A stretch of 64,000 bases of DNA from NCBI RefSeq assembly GCF_033439725.1, contig NW_026944385.1, positions 4,125,001-4,189,000 of the forward strand. The letters are read 5' to 3'. The stretch comes from Neurospora tetraspora (taxonomy: Eukaryota > Ascomycota > Sordariomycetes > Sordariales > Sordariaceae). Both the position numbers and the translations under genes were made by a program. The first letter of the stretch is position 1. Every line of letters begins with the position of its first letter. Shown here in pieces: positions 32,312-43,788 of the stretch. A model generated the notes under the pieces. It was not told where the DNA came from, made no database searches, and worked only from the letters and a program-made list of their open reading frames with translations.

Positions 32312-35300
32312 ATGGGCAGTCAACAAAGTGTGCCGGAAGGCGAAGATGGCGACGTCAGAAGCCGGTCAGCCTCGCCCTTGGTTCAGGAAGACAACCACTG
32401 GGGAAAATACGAAAACAACGAGAGCTACGATGCCATTCCCGGCGTACCCTACGGCCAGCAGTTCGACGAGCAACCTCAATCACCCGTCGCGCCTCCCTCA
32501 GGCGAGCGCAAGAAAAAGAAAAAGAAGAAGAGCAAGCACCGACGCTCGCCCTCCCCTGCTGTTGAGCCCGACGTGAACGGCGATTCCCACCACCAAGACC
32601 CAACTTTCGCAGACCCCGAACCTGCCGCGACCGAGGAACACGAACTCCCAGAAGCTGGCAAGAAAAAGAAAAAGAAAAAGAAGAGGTCCAAGCCCGAGCC
32701 CCAGGTCGAGGAGGAGGAGCAACAAGCCGAGCCCGACCATGAGTTGCCCGTTGACTCCCCCGCTGCGCACGAGTCACCCAACCTCAAGTTCGAACGCCCT
32801 GAAGTCGCCGAGCCCGAACCACAATCCGCTGCTCAAGGATCTGCCAAGTTCAAGAAAAGGAGTCGCAAGTCGAAGAAGGTCACTGTCGACATTTCGGACG
32901 ATCCCATTAGCGATGGCGAGGACAATGTTCAGCGAACCACAAAGATCCACAGAGGCGAGGCTCCGAGTTCCGAGCACCATGTCAAGAGGCGAAGGCTATC
33001 TCCCGAGCCTGTTGCCGAAGAGGAGGACGAGTACGACCATGTGGAGGTTGATGCTTCGTTCGTTAAGAGGGAACCCGGTGCCGACGAGCATGAGCCAAGC
33101 ATGGTTGGTGGCCATGAACATACATCGCCCCTCGTGGCCCGTGAGCGACGAAGGGCTAGCTCTGCTTCGCAACATCCCGTCGAGGTTGCTTCAAGCGCTC
33201 CTCTGGTACCACAGTTTGCTACTCAACAGTCTTTGAGCTTCCACGATGACAGCTTCCGCATTCCTGCTTCGATCCATCCAATGGACTTGGACGATCATAT
33301 CAATGGCCTTCCCAACACTCAGGATTTTGCCGATGGTTTGCCCCCAAGCTCTCAGGCACAGTTCGATGGCTTTCCTCACAGCTCCCAGCGACCTCGCACT
33401 GACGGTCTCCCGGCTATGAACGACCTCCCGGCTATGAACAACAGCATGTGGGAAGACAACATGCGTCATGATGCTATCGACGAGGACGAGCCAGAGGATG
33501 ATTATAGCAACGAGGGGTACATGCATGATGCGGACGAGGTCGAGGCAGATAAAGCTGACGTGGAGACTGCTTCTTCGGCGGGCGATCCTGAACCTGACAA
33601 CCACTCTGATCACGAAATGGATGTCGACCAAGCAGTTGCCGACAACGAAGAACCAAGTCCGGAAGTCGATGCTGCTGCCGAGGTCGAAGACGGGGAAGAT
33701 TCTGCCCCTGAGGTATCGGTCACCCAGACTCCTGCTCCCAAGGCTCGCAAGTCCCGTACCAAGAAAGCACAAGCTCAACCCGATGCCGAGCCTGAACAAG
33801 TCGAGCAAGCTGAGGAAGCCACTCCTGCACCAACGTCTACAGCAAAGACGCCGCGCTCCAAGGGCTCGAAGCGAAAGGTGAAGGTCCCATACTTCGAACG
33901 TGAGGAGGCCGAAGGATGCGATCAAGCCGAGACGTCTGCTGAGCCTTCCGTCAAGGAAGTTGCCGCCACTCAAAAGGACCAAAAGCGGGAGAAGAAGCGT
34001 AAATCACGTGCTGAGGACGAACAAAGTACTTCCAACGTTGAGCCAGCACCTAAGAAGGCCAAGGTCAGCACAAAGAAAAAGCCAGCTAAGAAAGCCGATT
34101 CCGACGAAGACAACTCTGAGATTGAGGAAGCAAGCAACGGCTCCAAGATGGCTCAGGGCCGAATGACGCAGGCCGAACATGCTCGCATCAAGGCGGTAAT
34201 CGACTCTTTCCGGGATGCTAACGGACTCACCAAGCATGCCGTCAACGAAATGATCCACCAAGACCCACGCAAGGATCCGAAGAATAGGGAGCTATGGGGT
34301 CTTATTGTCGATGCTTGCCCCAACCGGCCACGCAGAAAAGTGGTCAACTACTGCAGGCAGAACTTCCACAACTTCCCTGCCCGTGGTTCATGGACCAAGG
34401 AGCAGGATGAGGAATTGGAGAGTATGCTGAAGCTGCACGGCCAAAAGTGGACGCTAATCGGTGGTCTCATCAATCGCTTCCCGGACGATGTTCGTGATCG
34501 GTACAGGAACTATCTGGCTGCCGGGGGCAAGAACAGAAAAGATTACTGGTCCGAGGAGGAAGAGGAGCGCTTCCTCAAGGTCGTTGCGGAGGCCATCGAC
34601 AAGATCAAAACCAGCATGGCCAAGGACAAGAAGAAGTCCGAGGACGAATCACCGGAAAGCCTGATCAACTGGCAACAGATCAGCACGGCCATGAATCACA
34701 CCAGAACTCGCCTTCAATGTTTGCAAAAGTGGAAGACGTTGCGTAAGAATGAGGCTTTGCCCGACAGCATCATGGTCAAGCTTCCCGATGGCGAATCCTC
34801 TCGCCTGGATAAGGCTCGCAAGGACTTGCGCAAAATCACACCCGAAGACAAGGCCCTTTTGGTGCGTGCCATCCGAGACTCTGGCGCTGACCGCGAAAAC
34901 AAGATCAAGTGGAAAGAAATCCAGAAAGACGTTTTCGACAAACAGTACGCCAAGACTGCTCTCACGGTCACCTGGGGTCGCTTGAGACAAGCCGTGCCGC
35001 AATGGGAATCCAAGTCCACCCAAGAGTGTGCCAAATACCTTTGCGACATGTACGAGCGCGATGCCGACTGGAAGGGCGATGAGGAAGTCGGTGACGACGC
35101 GGAAGATGATGCCGATGCCAGATCTACTGTCAGCAGACCTGCTTCCGTGGTGGTCTCGTCTACACAACAGACCAAGATCTACCGCACACCAAGAGTCGGC
35201 CTGTGGGATCCCCCAAAGGAAACCAAGACCAATCTCAGCAATGTGTTTGCCGAATCTTCAGACAATGAGATGCGCGGTCGGACTTCTCAGCGGGCGAGAG

Positions 35301-36445
35301 AGCGCGCAAAGCGGTTAAAGGAGTCAGAAAAGGCGTCATCCAAGTCAAGGAAGTCACAACTTTCGGAGGCTATTGTCCAAGATGAGGACTCCGACGAGGA
35401 GGAGGTTGAAGAGAGCATCAACGGAGATATTGCTGCCGTCAACGGCAATGACAACCAAGACTTCGAAATGGATGATGCTCCGGAGGTTGATGCCGAGGAA
35501 GACGACGAAGAGTCGGAGCCAGCACCATCAGCGCCCGTTGTTCAGAGTCGAGCCGTGAGCGTCGACCTCGGCGAGCCCTCCTTCATCTCAAGCCCACAAC
35601 TTCCGACCTCCGCCCAGAAACCCCAAGACTACTCCGATGACGATGACGAGGACATCATCGCCACCACATCCAAGGCCGCCGCCCTCAAAGCCTCCAAAAA
35701 GGCAGCAGTCCGCACCTACGGCAAGGCCTCCAAGTCAACCAAGTCTAAGCGCAAAGAAAAGGATCTCGACCTGGACGTCCCCCTCGTCCTCGGCGCTGCC
35801 GTCCCCTCCCTCCCGCCGCCATCTACCTCTCTCACAGCAAGTCACCCCCAGCTGAGCCCCAAGCGTCCCGCGGCATCCCAAGCCCGCCGTCCCTCGTTCA
35901 ACGAAAACAACGAATCTGACCACTCTGATGCCCCGGCCAACAGTCAACATAACAAAAAACGCCGCATCCTCACTCGCCAGCCATCCGTCCGCACGACCGA
36001 GACCATCATCAAGACTACCGCGTCCGTCGTCAAGGCTAGCAAGCGGAGGAAACCCAACACTTTTGGAGATGACTCCGCAGCAGCAGCAGCAGACTCCTCC
36101 GAGGTCGCCATCGCCTCAGCCGTACCTGATCACTTACTCCTCGATCTGGTAGAAATGGACGGTAACCTCGCAGACGACAGCCTGGTTTCCCTAGACAGAC
36201 CGGGCGACGTGGTTGGTGGTGTGGGCAGGGAGAAGAAGGTGGCTAGTAAGGCGAAGCAGGTCCGCAAAAACTTGGCTGCTAGTGGTAGTGTTTCGGTGGC
36301 GTCTACGCCGGCGCCGTTGGTGAAGAGCAAAGCCCCTTCTGTTGTTTCACAGGTTCAGGACACGTATAGTGTTATTAGCAGCGATATGGATGATATGGAG
36401 GATATTCCGGCTGTGTTGCCTGCTTTGAATGGGACACAGGGTTAG
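32312..36445 (+). CDS. Myb/SANT DNA-binding protein, Reb1/TTF-I type
   Basis: A single exon of 1377 residues. The ATG at 32312 (MGSQQSVPEGEDGD) has a good context (AAGATGG) and is where protein-like sequence begins. Residues 1-680 are acidic and disordered, with lysine runs that look like nuclear localisation signals. A Myb cluster follows: about 690-740 (GSWTKEQDEEL...W..IGG...R..DVRDRYRNYL), about 745-815 (WSEEEEERFLK...WQQI...RT..QCLQKW) and a degenerate third unit at about 838-915. The C-terminal 450 residues are again acidic or basic low complexity. The layout matches fungal Reb1 and RNA polymerase I terminator factors, which bind rDNA and RNA polymerase II promoters and block forks. MGxxxS at the N terminus fits an N-myristoylation signal, odd for a nuclear factor. 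Confidence 0.8.
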   Translation: MGSQQSVPEGEDGDVRSRSASPLVQEDNHWGKYENNESYDAIPGVPYGQQFDEQPQSPVAPPSGERKKKKKKKSKHRRSPSPAVEPDVNGDSHHQDPTFADPEPAATEEHELPEAGKKKKKKKKRSKPEPQVEEEEQQAEPDHELPVDSPAAHESPNLKFERPEVAEPEPQSAAQGSAKFKKRSRKSKKVTVDISDDPISDGEDNVQRTTKIHRGEAPSSEHHVKRRRLSPEPVAEEEDEYDHVEVDASFVKREPGADEHEPSMVGGHEHTSPLVARERRRASSASQHPVEVASSAPLVPQFATQQSLSFHDDSFRIPASIHPMDLDDHINGLPNTQDFADGLPPSSQAQFDGFPHSSQRPRTDGLPAMNDLPAMNNSMWEDNMRHDAIDEDEPEDDYSNEGYMHDADEVEADKADVETASSAGDPEPDNHSDHEMDVDQAVADNEEPSPEVDAAAEVEDGEDSAPEVSVTQTPAPKARKSRTKKAQAQPDAEPEQVEQAEEATPAPTSTAKTPRSKGSKRKVKVPYFEREEAEGCDQAETSAEPSVKEVAATQKDQKREKKRKSRAEDEQSTSNVEPAPKKAKVSTKKKPAKKADSDEDNSEIEEASNGSKMAQGRMTQAEHARIKAVIDSFRDANGLTKHAVNEMIHQDPRKDPKNRELWGLIVDACPNRPRRKVVNYCRQNFHNFPARGSWTKEQDEELESMLKLHGQKWTLIGGLINRFPDDVRDRYRNYLAAGGKNRKDYWSEEEEERFLKVVAEAIDKIKTSMAKDKKKSEDESPESLINWQQISTAMNHTRTRLQCLQKWKTLRKNEALPDSIMVKLPDGESSRLDKARKDLRKITPEDKALLVRAIRDSGADRENKIKWKEIQKDVFDKQYAKTALTVTWGRLRQAVPQWESKSTQECAKYLCDMYERDADWKGDEEVGDDAEDDADARSTVSRPASVVVSSTQQTKIYRTPRVGLWDPPKETKTNLSNVFAESSDNEMRGRTSQRARERAKRLKESEKASSKSRKSQLSEAIVQDEDSDEEEVEESINGDIAAVNGNDNQDFEMDDAPEVDAEEDDEESEPAPSAPVVQSRAVSVDLGEPSFISSPQLPTSAQKPQDYSDDDDEDIIATTSKAAALKASKKAAVRTYGKASKSTKSKRKEKDLDLDVPLVLGAAVPSLPPPSTSLTASHPQLSPKRPAASQARRPSFNENNESDHSDAPANSQHNKKRRILTRQPSVRTTETIIKTTASVVKASKRRKPNTFGDDSAAAAADSSEVAIASAVPDHLLLDLVEMDGNLADDSLVSLDRPGDVVGGVGREKKVASKAKQVRKNLAASGSVSVASTPAPLVKSKAPSVVSQVQDTYSVISSDMDDMEDIPAVLPALNGTQG

Positions 36446-39398
36446 AGGATTGGAGGAAAATGGGCATGGTGGTTGATGGAAGATGGATGATGCTGGAAAT
36501 GACCAATTGTGTCACTGGCAGGAATGGATGGATTCGGGAGTGATAAGGGTGATACGAATTGAAAGCAAGAAGGATTAGATTAGGGTTAAATCATTGCATT
36601 CAGGACCTGTGTTATAGGTTTATGGTATGGATGGTTCTTTGTGGACTGCCTCAAAGGAAGCTCAAAAGAAGCGTGCGTTTGGTTTCGGTTGTTGCATTGC
36701 ATTGCATTCATGGTCATCATTGCTTGAGGTTTTTGTGATCGGAAGTGAAATCGGAAGTGGACTGGATTGGAGGTTGCTGAAGTTGAAGCGTTCGGAATCA
36801 GAAGGAGCAGATCAAGTCCAGTTAGCTAGCGGTCTCATGGGTTCATGGTCATCCAAGAAGATAAGCTGAGTCGTGGTCGCTAGTTAGGTACATGGACGAA
36901 GATAGAATTGAATTCATGGTTCTTGTGCATGAGGTACTTACTGTCTTCTTGAATTGGGTGAGTGATATGCATTGTCTTTTCGACCACTTCGTGTCCAGTT
37001 CGTGTCCAGTGTTTACCGTATCGTATCTTGATCTTCCGTCCCATGTTGACACGATATCGACTCTCCAATTCCATGACTAAGGTTTCGACGAGCGATCTGG
37101 TTAAAACATTCCAAGCATTCCATGTGTTGTGTTCTACTCCAAGTATGAAGCCTAGCCACATCCAAGATCTGTGATATACAAATCGCGAAGCTCTCATCCC
37201 GGGCTCCGAAGTGCATTTATTACTTTCCACTTCTTTCTTGTCCAGTCCAGTCACCTGAGTCCATCAGGTAGGTTCGTTGCCCACCAGACAATGAACATTG
37301 CAACGATACATCGTCCTGGATCAATGAATTGTTGTTGAAAGTTAGTCCGTGCCCTGCCCGTTCACTGGACTTCCCATTCACCAACTGGACAGACACTCCC
37401 TTCCCATATTCCTACCTAGGCTGCCATGGTTTCCGTCTCTCCATGTCCTCTTCCGTTACCAACTCCAGATTCAAACCCTTTTTCTTCTGTCCCGTCGTCT
37501 TTCCATCTCCGTCAATTGTTTGTATAGCCCACATAGTATTCCCCATCCCTTCTGGCAATAGTAATGGTACCTACGTGGCTGCTTCCTCCGATTCTTCAAG
37601 GTTGAGAATTCCATGGGTGGGTGTCTTCAGCTTCGTGTGTACCTATTTCATGACTGACAGTAGTGATGTTTTCCGATATTTGTGATCATTTGTTCTTCTT
37701 CTGAAGATCTTTCAATGATGCCAAAGGCACGAAGGAGGAGAGGGTTGGTCCTTCTAAGCAGAACTGAGCGCACCATCTGATCTCTTTTGACTGGACTCTA
37801 TGCACCACCTTTCTATTTCTCGCTGTGCCCCTCGTTCATAAGACGAATATGTAATAGGTCTTCACACTTAAAGTTTCTAGGTACTTACCTTGAATCAAGA
37901 AACCCCACGGAAGTATTGTTTCTTGTATAATATTGACTTTGAAAACAATTTGAATGGGTGATATATGGGGTCAAGGGAGGCGGTGCGAAGTCCAGGCCGG
38001 CCGTCTTCAATTTCGTTTCTAAATGGAGGTAGGTATGTATGGTTTCATCTCAGGAGTACCTAGATGCCACCGAAAAGCCAAGGTTGCTCGTTTTGCTCCT
38101 TTCTTTGGGTTCGAAGATTCTGTATCAAAGTCAAACCTAGGGGCGTGTTTTAAAACAGGAAAGACAAAAGGTTGTGGGTAGATGGTATCATCCAGAGGTG
38201 ACGTTCACTTGTTCATTGTCGTTGTTTTCGTTTTGTTGAAAAGAAACAATTCGAAGAAACAAGTTGCGAGAGTCAGCGAAGCGGATGAGAAAAGCTTTGA
38301 GGGGCAAAAGGGAGAAAACAGACAATAAGATCACTTCATCCCTGACATGCGAAGAAAAGGCAAAGAACGCAAAACACGGCCGTTATCGTTCTGTCATTCA
38401 CAAGCACCAACAGTGTACAAGAGGAAGTTGCAACCAACCCACGCCAAGCTCCGTCCGTTTCCCCGTCAAGGTGAATGGATGTGTCCCGTGCGCCCCAAAC
38501 TCCAAATTCCCGATTTCAACGTTCAAACCGTCGATCTGGCCAATCCGCATCAGCAACGCGTCGAAAGAGTGGAGAGAAGTGACGGAAGAAAGGGGAGAGG
38601 GGGTGTCGGCAGGGGAGATGCCAAGCCTTTTTGGGGTCAGGGAACAGACCAACAGGGAGAAAAAATACAGCGGAAAAAAGAGAAAGAAAAAAGAAAGAAA
38701 GGAACAAAGGGAGGGAAAGGAGAGAAAGAAAGGTGGGGTCTCCAGTTTTCCATGGCTCCAGTTTGTCTGGCTTTCATCCGTCTGTCCAAACAGCAATCCA
38801 CACCCACCATTCACCTTTCATCAACAACAACTGTGAACCTTGAACCAGCCAGTGAATGGACCTGAACCAGTGAATGGAACTGGAACCACCTGAACCTGAA
38901 CCTGAACCTTTCTGAACCTGAACCTTGAGCCGTCAAGGTACAAACTACATCCAAGGTCCCTTCACTTTCCGTACACACCCCGCCTTTTTTTTTTACTGCC
39001 CCATATTGGCCATTTCATCCGTCCTGTCGCATTCTTCCCATTTTTTTTTTCTTTTTCTGTTTCTCTTTCTTTCTCCGTTTACCCACTTTCTTTCTTTCTC
39101 TCTCATCATCCCATTTTTCCTCCACCATTCACTCAACCACCACCACTCCACGTTTGCAACAACCTTTCACTTGCAATCATCTCATCAACATCTCCACATC
39201 AAGCAGGCGTCTATAACAGTTGCATCCGCACGCAACCTCTTTTGCTTGTTTCTCTTTCTTCTTTTTAAAAGACAACTCTCGCCCGACAACAACCCGCGAT
39301 TGCAATCAAGCTGGAACCTTGGCCACACAACACCACCATTTCTCACCACCAACACCACACCAACACCATCCTCGCTGCCCCGCTTGAAGACCGCAACA
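36446..39398. other. Long intergenic region
   Basis: Nearly 3 kb without a supportable gene. ORFs at 38264-38865 are open in three frames at once because the DNA is purine-rich, not because it is coding. The end (about 38950-39390) is CT-rich and is probably the leader of the next gene. Confidence 0.5.
38841..38935 (+). repeat. CCTGAA-type hexamer repeat
   Basis: Irregular short tandem repeat built from CCTGAA and related GTGAATGGA units, ending near 38932. Confidence 0.7.
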
Positions 39399-41242
39399 AT
39401 GCCGCCTAAAAGAGGTCGCCCGTCAAACGCGCAGAGGGAAGCAGAGCGCAGTGCTGCAGTGTCAAAGGGAAAGGTAGGCAATCAGCGGTTCATTGGTTTC
39501 ATTGATTGACTGAGTGATTGCTGCGGATGCAAAGTGAGAGAGAAAAAAAAAGATGTCAACATGGCATTGCAGTTTGACTTTCTGCACCATCTCACACCGA
39601 TATCACATGGACGACATGGGCGTGAACATGAAGAAAAAGTAGACATATAATTAACCATTGGGAGCAAGCCGATTTCCCATATCATTCACTCACCAACATC
39701 GTTTCGTTCATGATAAAGAGCGGTCTCACATGTGCATCTCATCTTGCTGAACACTTCATACTAATTCGTCGACCATAGGCTGCTGCTTCTACTTCTGCTG
39801 CTGCCCAGGAGCCGGCGAACACTCCCAACGGTTCCATCACCGTGTCCGTCGGTGGTCCATCTGCCACTACTGAGTCCCGCAGCCCGGAGACAGCTAAAAC
39901 TGCCAGCATGAACGCGCCTCGTGCATCCGCCAGTGCCTCTAAGAAAGGCAAGGACCAGGCACAGACTGCTGCGAATGCCACTGCAGAAGAGCCCAACGCC
40001 TCCAGCACACCTAATGCCGCGGACGCAACGACCAACGGCACCACTCCCATCACCACCACCAGCACAACTAACACCAAGGAAAGCAAACTCAGCGGCAATG
40101 GCACCCCCAAGAAGAACACCGAGACAGCGCTGGTTGTCGCCAGCGACGGAAACAGTGACATGAACAGCAAGAACAGCAAGAACAACGACATAACAGCCTT
40201 GGCCCGAGGCGGTGCATACACAGCAGCCTCACGCGTCATCGGCACGGGATACGAGAACATCAACAACATCGAGGAGATCCAGCTTCGTCAGTTCCACGAG
40301 GACATCGACGCCTACCAGCACGACCTGGCCTTCTGCACCGCCACCCTGGCTATGCCCGACCTCACGCCCCAGGAAGCCCGCAGTTTCCAGCTCCGCCAGC
40401 TTGATCTCGGCCACCAGATCCGCCACTGCCAGCACAAGATCGAGAATCTCCAGGTCCAGCTGCGCCGGCAGGGAATTCCGTTTACCAACTACAGCGCCTC
40501 GAGTGGTGGACGGGCGTACACGGCCTCGTTACTTGCCGGAGCGGGAGTGGCGGGTGTGAAGCGGAGCGATCCGTCAGACGATGACGACGACGGCGGTAAG
40601 ACCACGGGATCGGCCAAGAAGGCGAAGCTGACCCCTGATGAGCCGCAGTTGTTGGATGCAGACGGCGACGAGGTGATGACCACCGGCGCCGGCAGGGAGA
40701 GGGAGACAGGCAGTCCTAACGGCAATTCGTCTTCACCCCAACCACTCCCTTACGGCACCCCGGGAACCTGGGAATACAACATCCCCCTACACCCTTCCCA
40801 CCCTTCCTACCAGCACCAACACCAACAAAACGGCAACGGCGCCAACAACTCCCCGCCATACGATGAAGAAAACCAGCAAAACACAGCGCTCCAGCGACTC
40901 GGTTATTGGAAGTGTCGCCTGTGCTCAGCACCCAAGTATCTTTTGGCGGGAACCGGCCGTTCCCCCGCCGCCCCCTGCAAGTGGCCGCTCAAGGACATCT
41001 CCAAGATGATTACGCATTTTACGGAAATGCACACGGAGCACAGTCCGGCCGAGCGGTGTTCGGAGCTGGGGTACGCGCTGGCCAAGAACCGCGGCCCGTT
41101 CGAGTACTGGCTGCGCCGGACAAGGGCGCAGAACGTGGGCGATGGCGAGATCATTGATGAGATCATTCAGGGTCTTATTAATGGCGTGATGCCGCACCAA
41201 CTGAGGAGGCTGAGTAGGGCGGCGTCTGGGATGCCGGCTTAG
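39399..41242 (+). CDS. Unknown protein with AT-hook-like N terminus and Cys/His C-terminal domain
   Basis: The CDS is join(39399..39473,39779..41242), 512 residues. The 305-bp phase-0 intron (GTAGGC...CTAAT...CATAG) separates a first exon encoding MPPKRGRPSNAQREAERSAA, which is AT-hook-like. Residues 26-140 are A/S/T/N-rich and disordered. Residues about 165-240 form a helical, probably coiled-coil segment (EEIQLRQFHEDIDAYQHD...). A conserved-looking C-terminal domain (about 400-512) starts YWKCRLCSAPKYLL and holds C-X2-C, a later Cys and an H-X-E-X-H type pair. It may be a zinc-binding domain found in Pezizomycotina. Nuclear localisation is likely. Function unknown. Confidence 0.75.
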
Positions 41243-42308
41243 GTTGGTTGGGCTTGGGTACCTACCGTCCTCGCAGGCTGGTTGATGAGTAGGAGGAGCT
41301 TGAGAATTAAGGGGAAGTGCATGAAAGGGCTGGACGATGATGAATGGAACACACACACACATGTGGACCAAGTCACACGTTATAGCTCTTTTCCGTCCTG
41401 GGCAGCCCAAGACTCTTTTTGAGCGGGAACTAGATTCTTACACCTACATGGAAGGAAATCTTCCGTCGTCACTACGAAAAGTCTGGGGCGTCCGAGACCC
41501 CCTTAGACTATCAAAGTAGACGTGGTCTTGAACCTTTGTACTTTCTGGATAGCCATGAAGGGCTGCGTCCGAGATTCTGAAAGTGCGATATGTGATGGGA
41601 TGGATTTGAGAGACCCGCCGCTCGGCTGGCTGGGTGCATGATGAGGTGGATTGACGACAACAGCCACGATATCTCAGTCGAGAAGAGATTTGCTTACTCA
41701 CTCTGGGAGGCTTCATCATCAGGCAGCCTTACATGATGATAAATATGGCATGGCGTATTCGAACATCGGGGTTTCGCTGTAGATACGGTACCATACTTTA
41801 ACTTCGAAGGGTTAAGCGATCATCAAGCTAATCGGGCATGAATGAGCAATGAGGTTAGCAGCAATGAATTATAATCGAACCAATAACGTAGCCAACACCT
41901 TTGCTTTTAAGTGAAAATTGTGTGTATGATCTTGCCAGGCTGGAAGTGACTGACTGAGGCTTGCAACTATACTGGCTGGCTGGCAGTGCAGTGTTGATCG
42001 GTTGGTGGTGAATGGTATTGATAGTTGCCCGGGAAACTGTGTTGTTTACGCAAAGGAAACAAAAGCACGGGACTCTTTTTGTGTTGTTGATGGTGCTGAT
42101 GCTGAAGTGATGTAATAAGGGGAACACATGTGAGGACAGGGAGCTCGAGCGCACAACTCACCACCTTCACCATTAGTATACCTTCAAGCTTCCCGGCCTG
42201 ATATAAGATCATATTCCCCTCCCTCGCCTTGAACTCGACAATCACTTGACTTTTGCCAGAGAACTGAACTGAGCATACTTAGCTTACGTACACCGAACAA
42301 AATAAACA
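41243..42308. other. Intergenic
   Basis: About 1.1 kb between two plus-strand genes. No coding signal. Contains a short CACACA run near 41347. Confidence 0.5.
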
Positions 42309-43016
42309 ATGGGTATCGTCCACGTCGAACTCTTTGAGTTCAAACCCCTGGCGACACAGGAGGAAGTTCAGGAGGCGAGTAATAGATCCTTACCTCTAAG
42401 TGATCCCCCTTCTTCCCCTTCTTCCCCTTCTCCCCCATCCTCTCGACTCCGCCTCCGACTCAACGGCTACCCACAACAACAACAAACCATCCCGCGATGT
42501 TTAACACCAAGGCTGCTTGCTGGCTGACAGTTTCTGGTTGGTGGAATAAAAGGTCTGCGACAGAATGATGTCCCTCAAAGACCGCTGCACCCACCCGAAA
42601 ACGCACATGCCGTACCTCAAGACGGCGGTAGGGGGGGCGAATGTTTGTCCTGAGGGAAAGGTTGGTTCAGTTTACTTAGCTCGCTCCCCTTCACGACCGT
42701 GTCCACTTTCACCCTTTCACCCTTTCACCCCTTTCACCCCTTTCACCCCGTTCTTCCACTACACAGACCAGACCAGACCACGGGGAGTATCGCATATTTT
42801 CTTTCGTTCGTTCGCGAAAGGACGTACGTATGCTGAAATCAAGGTGGTAAAAAAAAGCAGGGCCGCATCTCCCACGTCTTCGTAAGCGAATTCGACACGC
42901 CCGAAGACCGCAAGTTCTACTTGGAAGAAGACCCGGCGCGTCGGGAGTTTGTGGAGAGCATTGAGGGGTTTGTGGAGGGGAGGCAGGTTGTTGAGTTTAG
43001 TCCGGGGGAGTTTTGA
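42309..43016 (+). CDS. Dabb (stress-responsive A/B barrel) domain protein
   Basis: The CDS is join(42309..42374,42553..42660,42861..43016), 109 residues, all junctions phase 0. The product opens MGIVHVELFEFKPLATQEEV, has a middle ANVCPEGK, then GRISHVFVSEFDTPEDRKFY, FVESIEGFVEGRQVVEF. This is the whole ferredoxin-like Dabb fold (HV-LFKFK...SPEG...TH..V-EF...R..Y...P.H..FV...P) at its normal length. Such proteins are small dimeric barrels; some act as cyclases or in stress responses, most are unassigned. Intron 1 is best read as GC-AG (GAG|GCGAGT). The nearby GT sites either break the frame or remove conserved residues. Intron 2 uses GTTGGT and contains a TTTCACCCC repeat. Confidence 0.85.
42705..42755 (+). 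repeat. TTTCACCC(C) tandem repeat in an intron
   Basis: About five units of 9-10 bp (TTTCACCC, TTTCACCCC) within the second intron of the Dabb gene. Confidence 0.8.
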
Positions 43017-43788
43017 TCGTTTGGGTGTCGTGGTTGTCGTGGTAGTGAACAGCAACAGGGCGAAGAATGAAAAGGCTGAATGAGCATGGTTGGCGAGGAA
43101 GGTTTTGATGTTTTCGCTTGGTAGTGCTGGTAGGTAGTGGATGAAGCTTCAATAGCAAGGCGAAGAAGCGAACAAGGTTGATGAATGAAAAATGGGTGAT
43201 GATCATCAGGAGTTCCGTCGATGACCGAGGTGTCCTCGGTGCCCTGGATGTTTTGGTTTTGGGGTGATTGGGAACATGGTAGCATGGTGTATTTAGCAAT
43301 ACTCGAAGCATAAATCAGCCCCGCACATGCATATCAACTGCTGAGCAGCTGGCTACAGTGGCCGCCCCAGGATCACCAGCTGCGGTTTAGTGAGGCTGAG
43401 CCCCACACGTGCCGGGCATCAAGGTTCTCGTTTGCACGGTCTAATTAGCTGTCGGGATCTTGGCAGGTGACAAGTTCAGGGGACTTACCCCGACGTCATT
43501 TCCCTTCCACCTCTTCTCTCCTGGATTCCATGCTCCTTTCAACAACAAAGAGCACCTGACACGCCCGCCGCACATCCCAACACAACGACGTCGATCAGCG
43601 CTTGTGTAGTATCAGCTACGTGCCTACCTATCGTCGCGACGTTGTGGTTCGCTACCTACAACTTCCGTGTTTACTGTTCACCGATCTCTGCCGTACGATT
43701 CCCACGATATCATTCGGATCTCCAAGACGCGACAACCAAGACCAATCATTCGACTCGCTCTCTCAAAATCAGATCAGATTCAGCAATC
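43017..43788. other. Intergenic, promoter of the next gene
   Basis: No gene seen. The last 250 bp are CT-rich leader-like sequence. ORFs that overlap the start of the next gene are in other frames. Confidence 0.5.

Noticed and set aside
33191-33982. Minus-strand ORF of 263 codons
   Set aside because: Antisense of the Myb/SANT gene; composition is explained by the acidic codons on the other strand.
38264-38865. Plus-strand ORFs of 172-190 codons
   Set aside because: Purine-rich DNA is open in three frames at once; no start context, motif or splice pattern.
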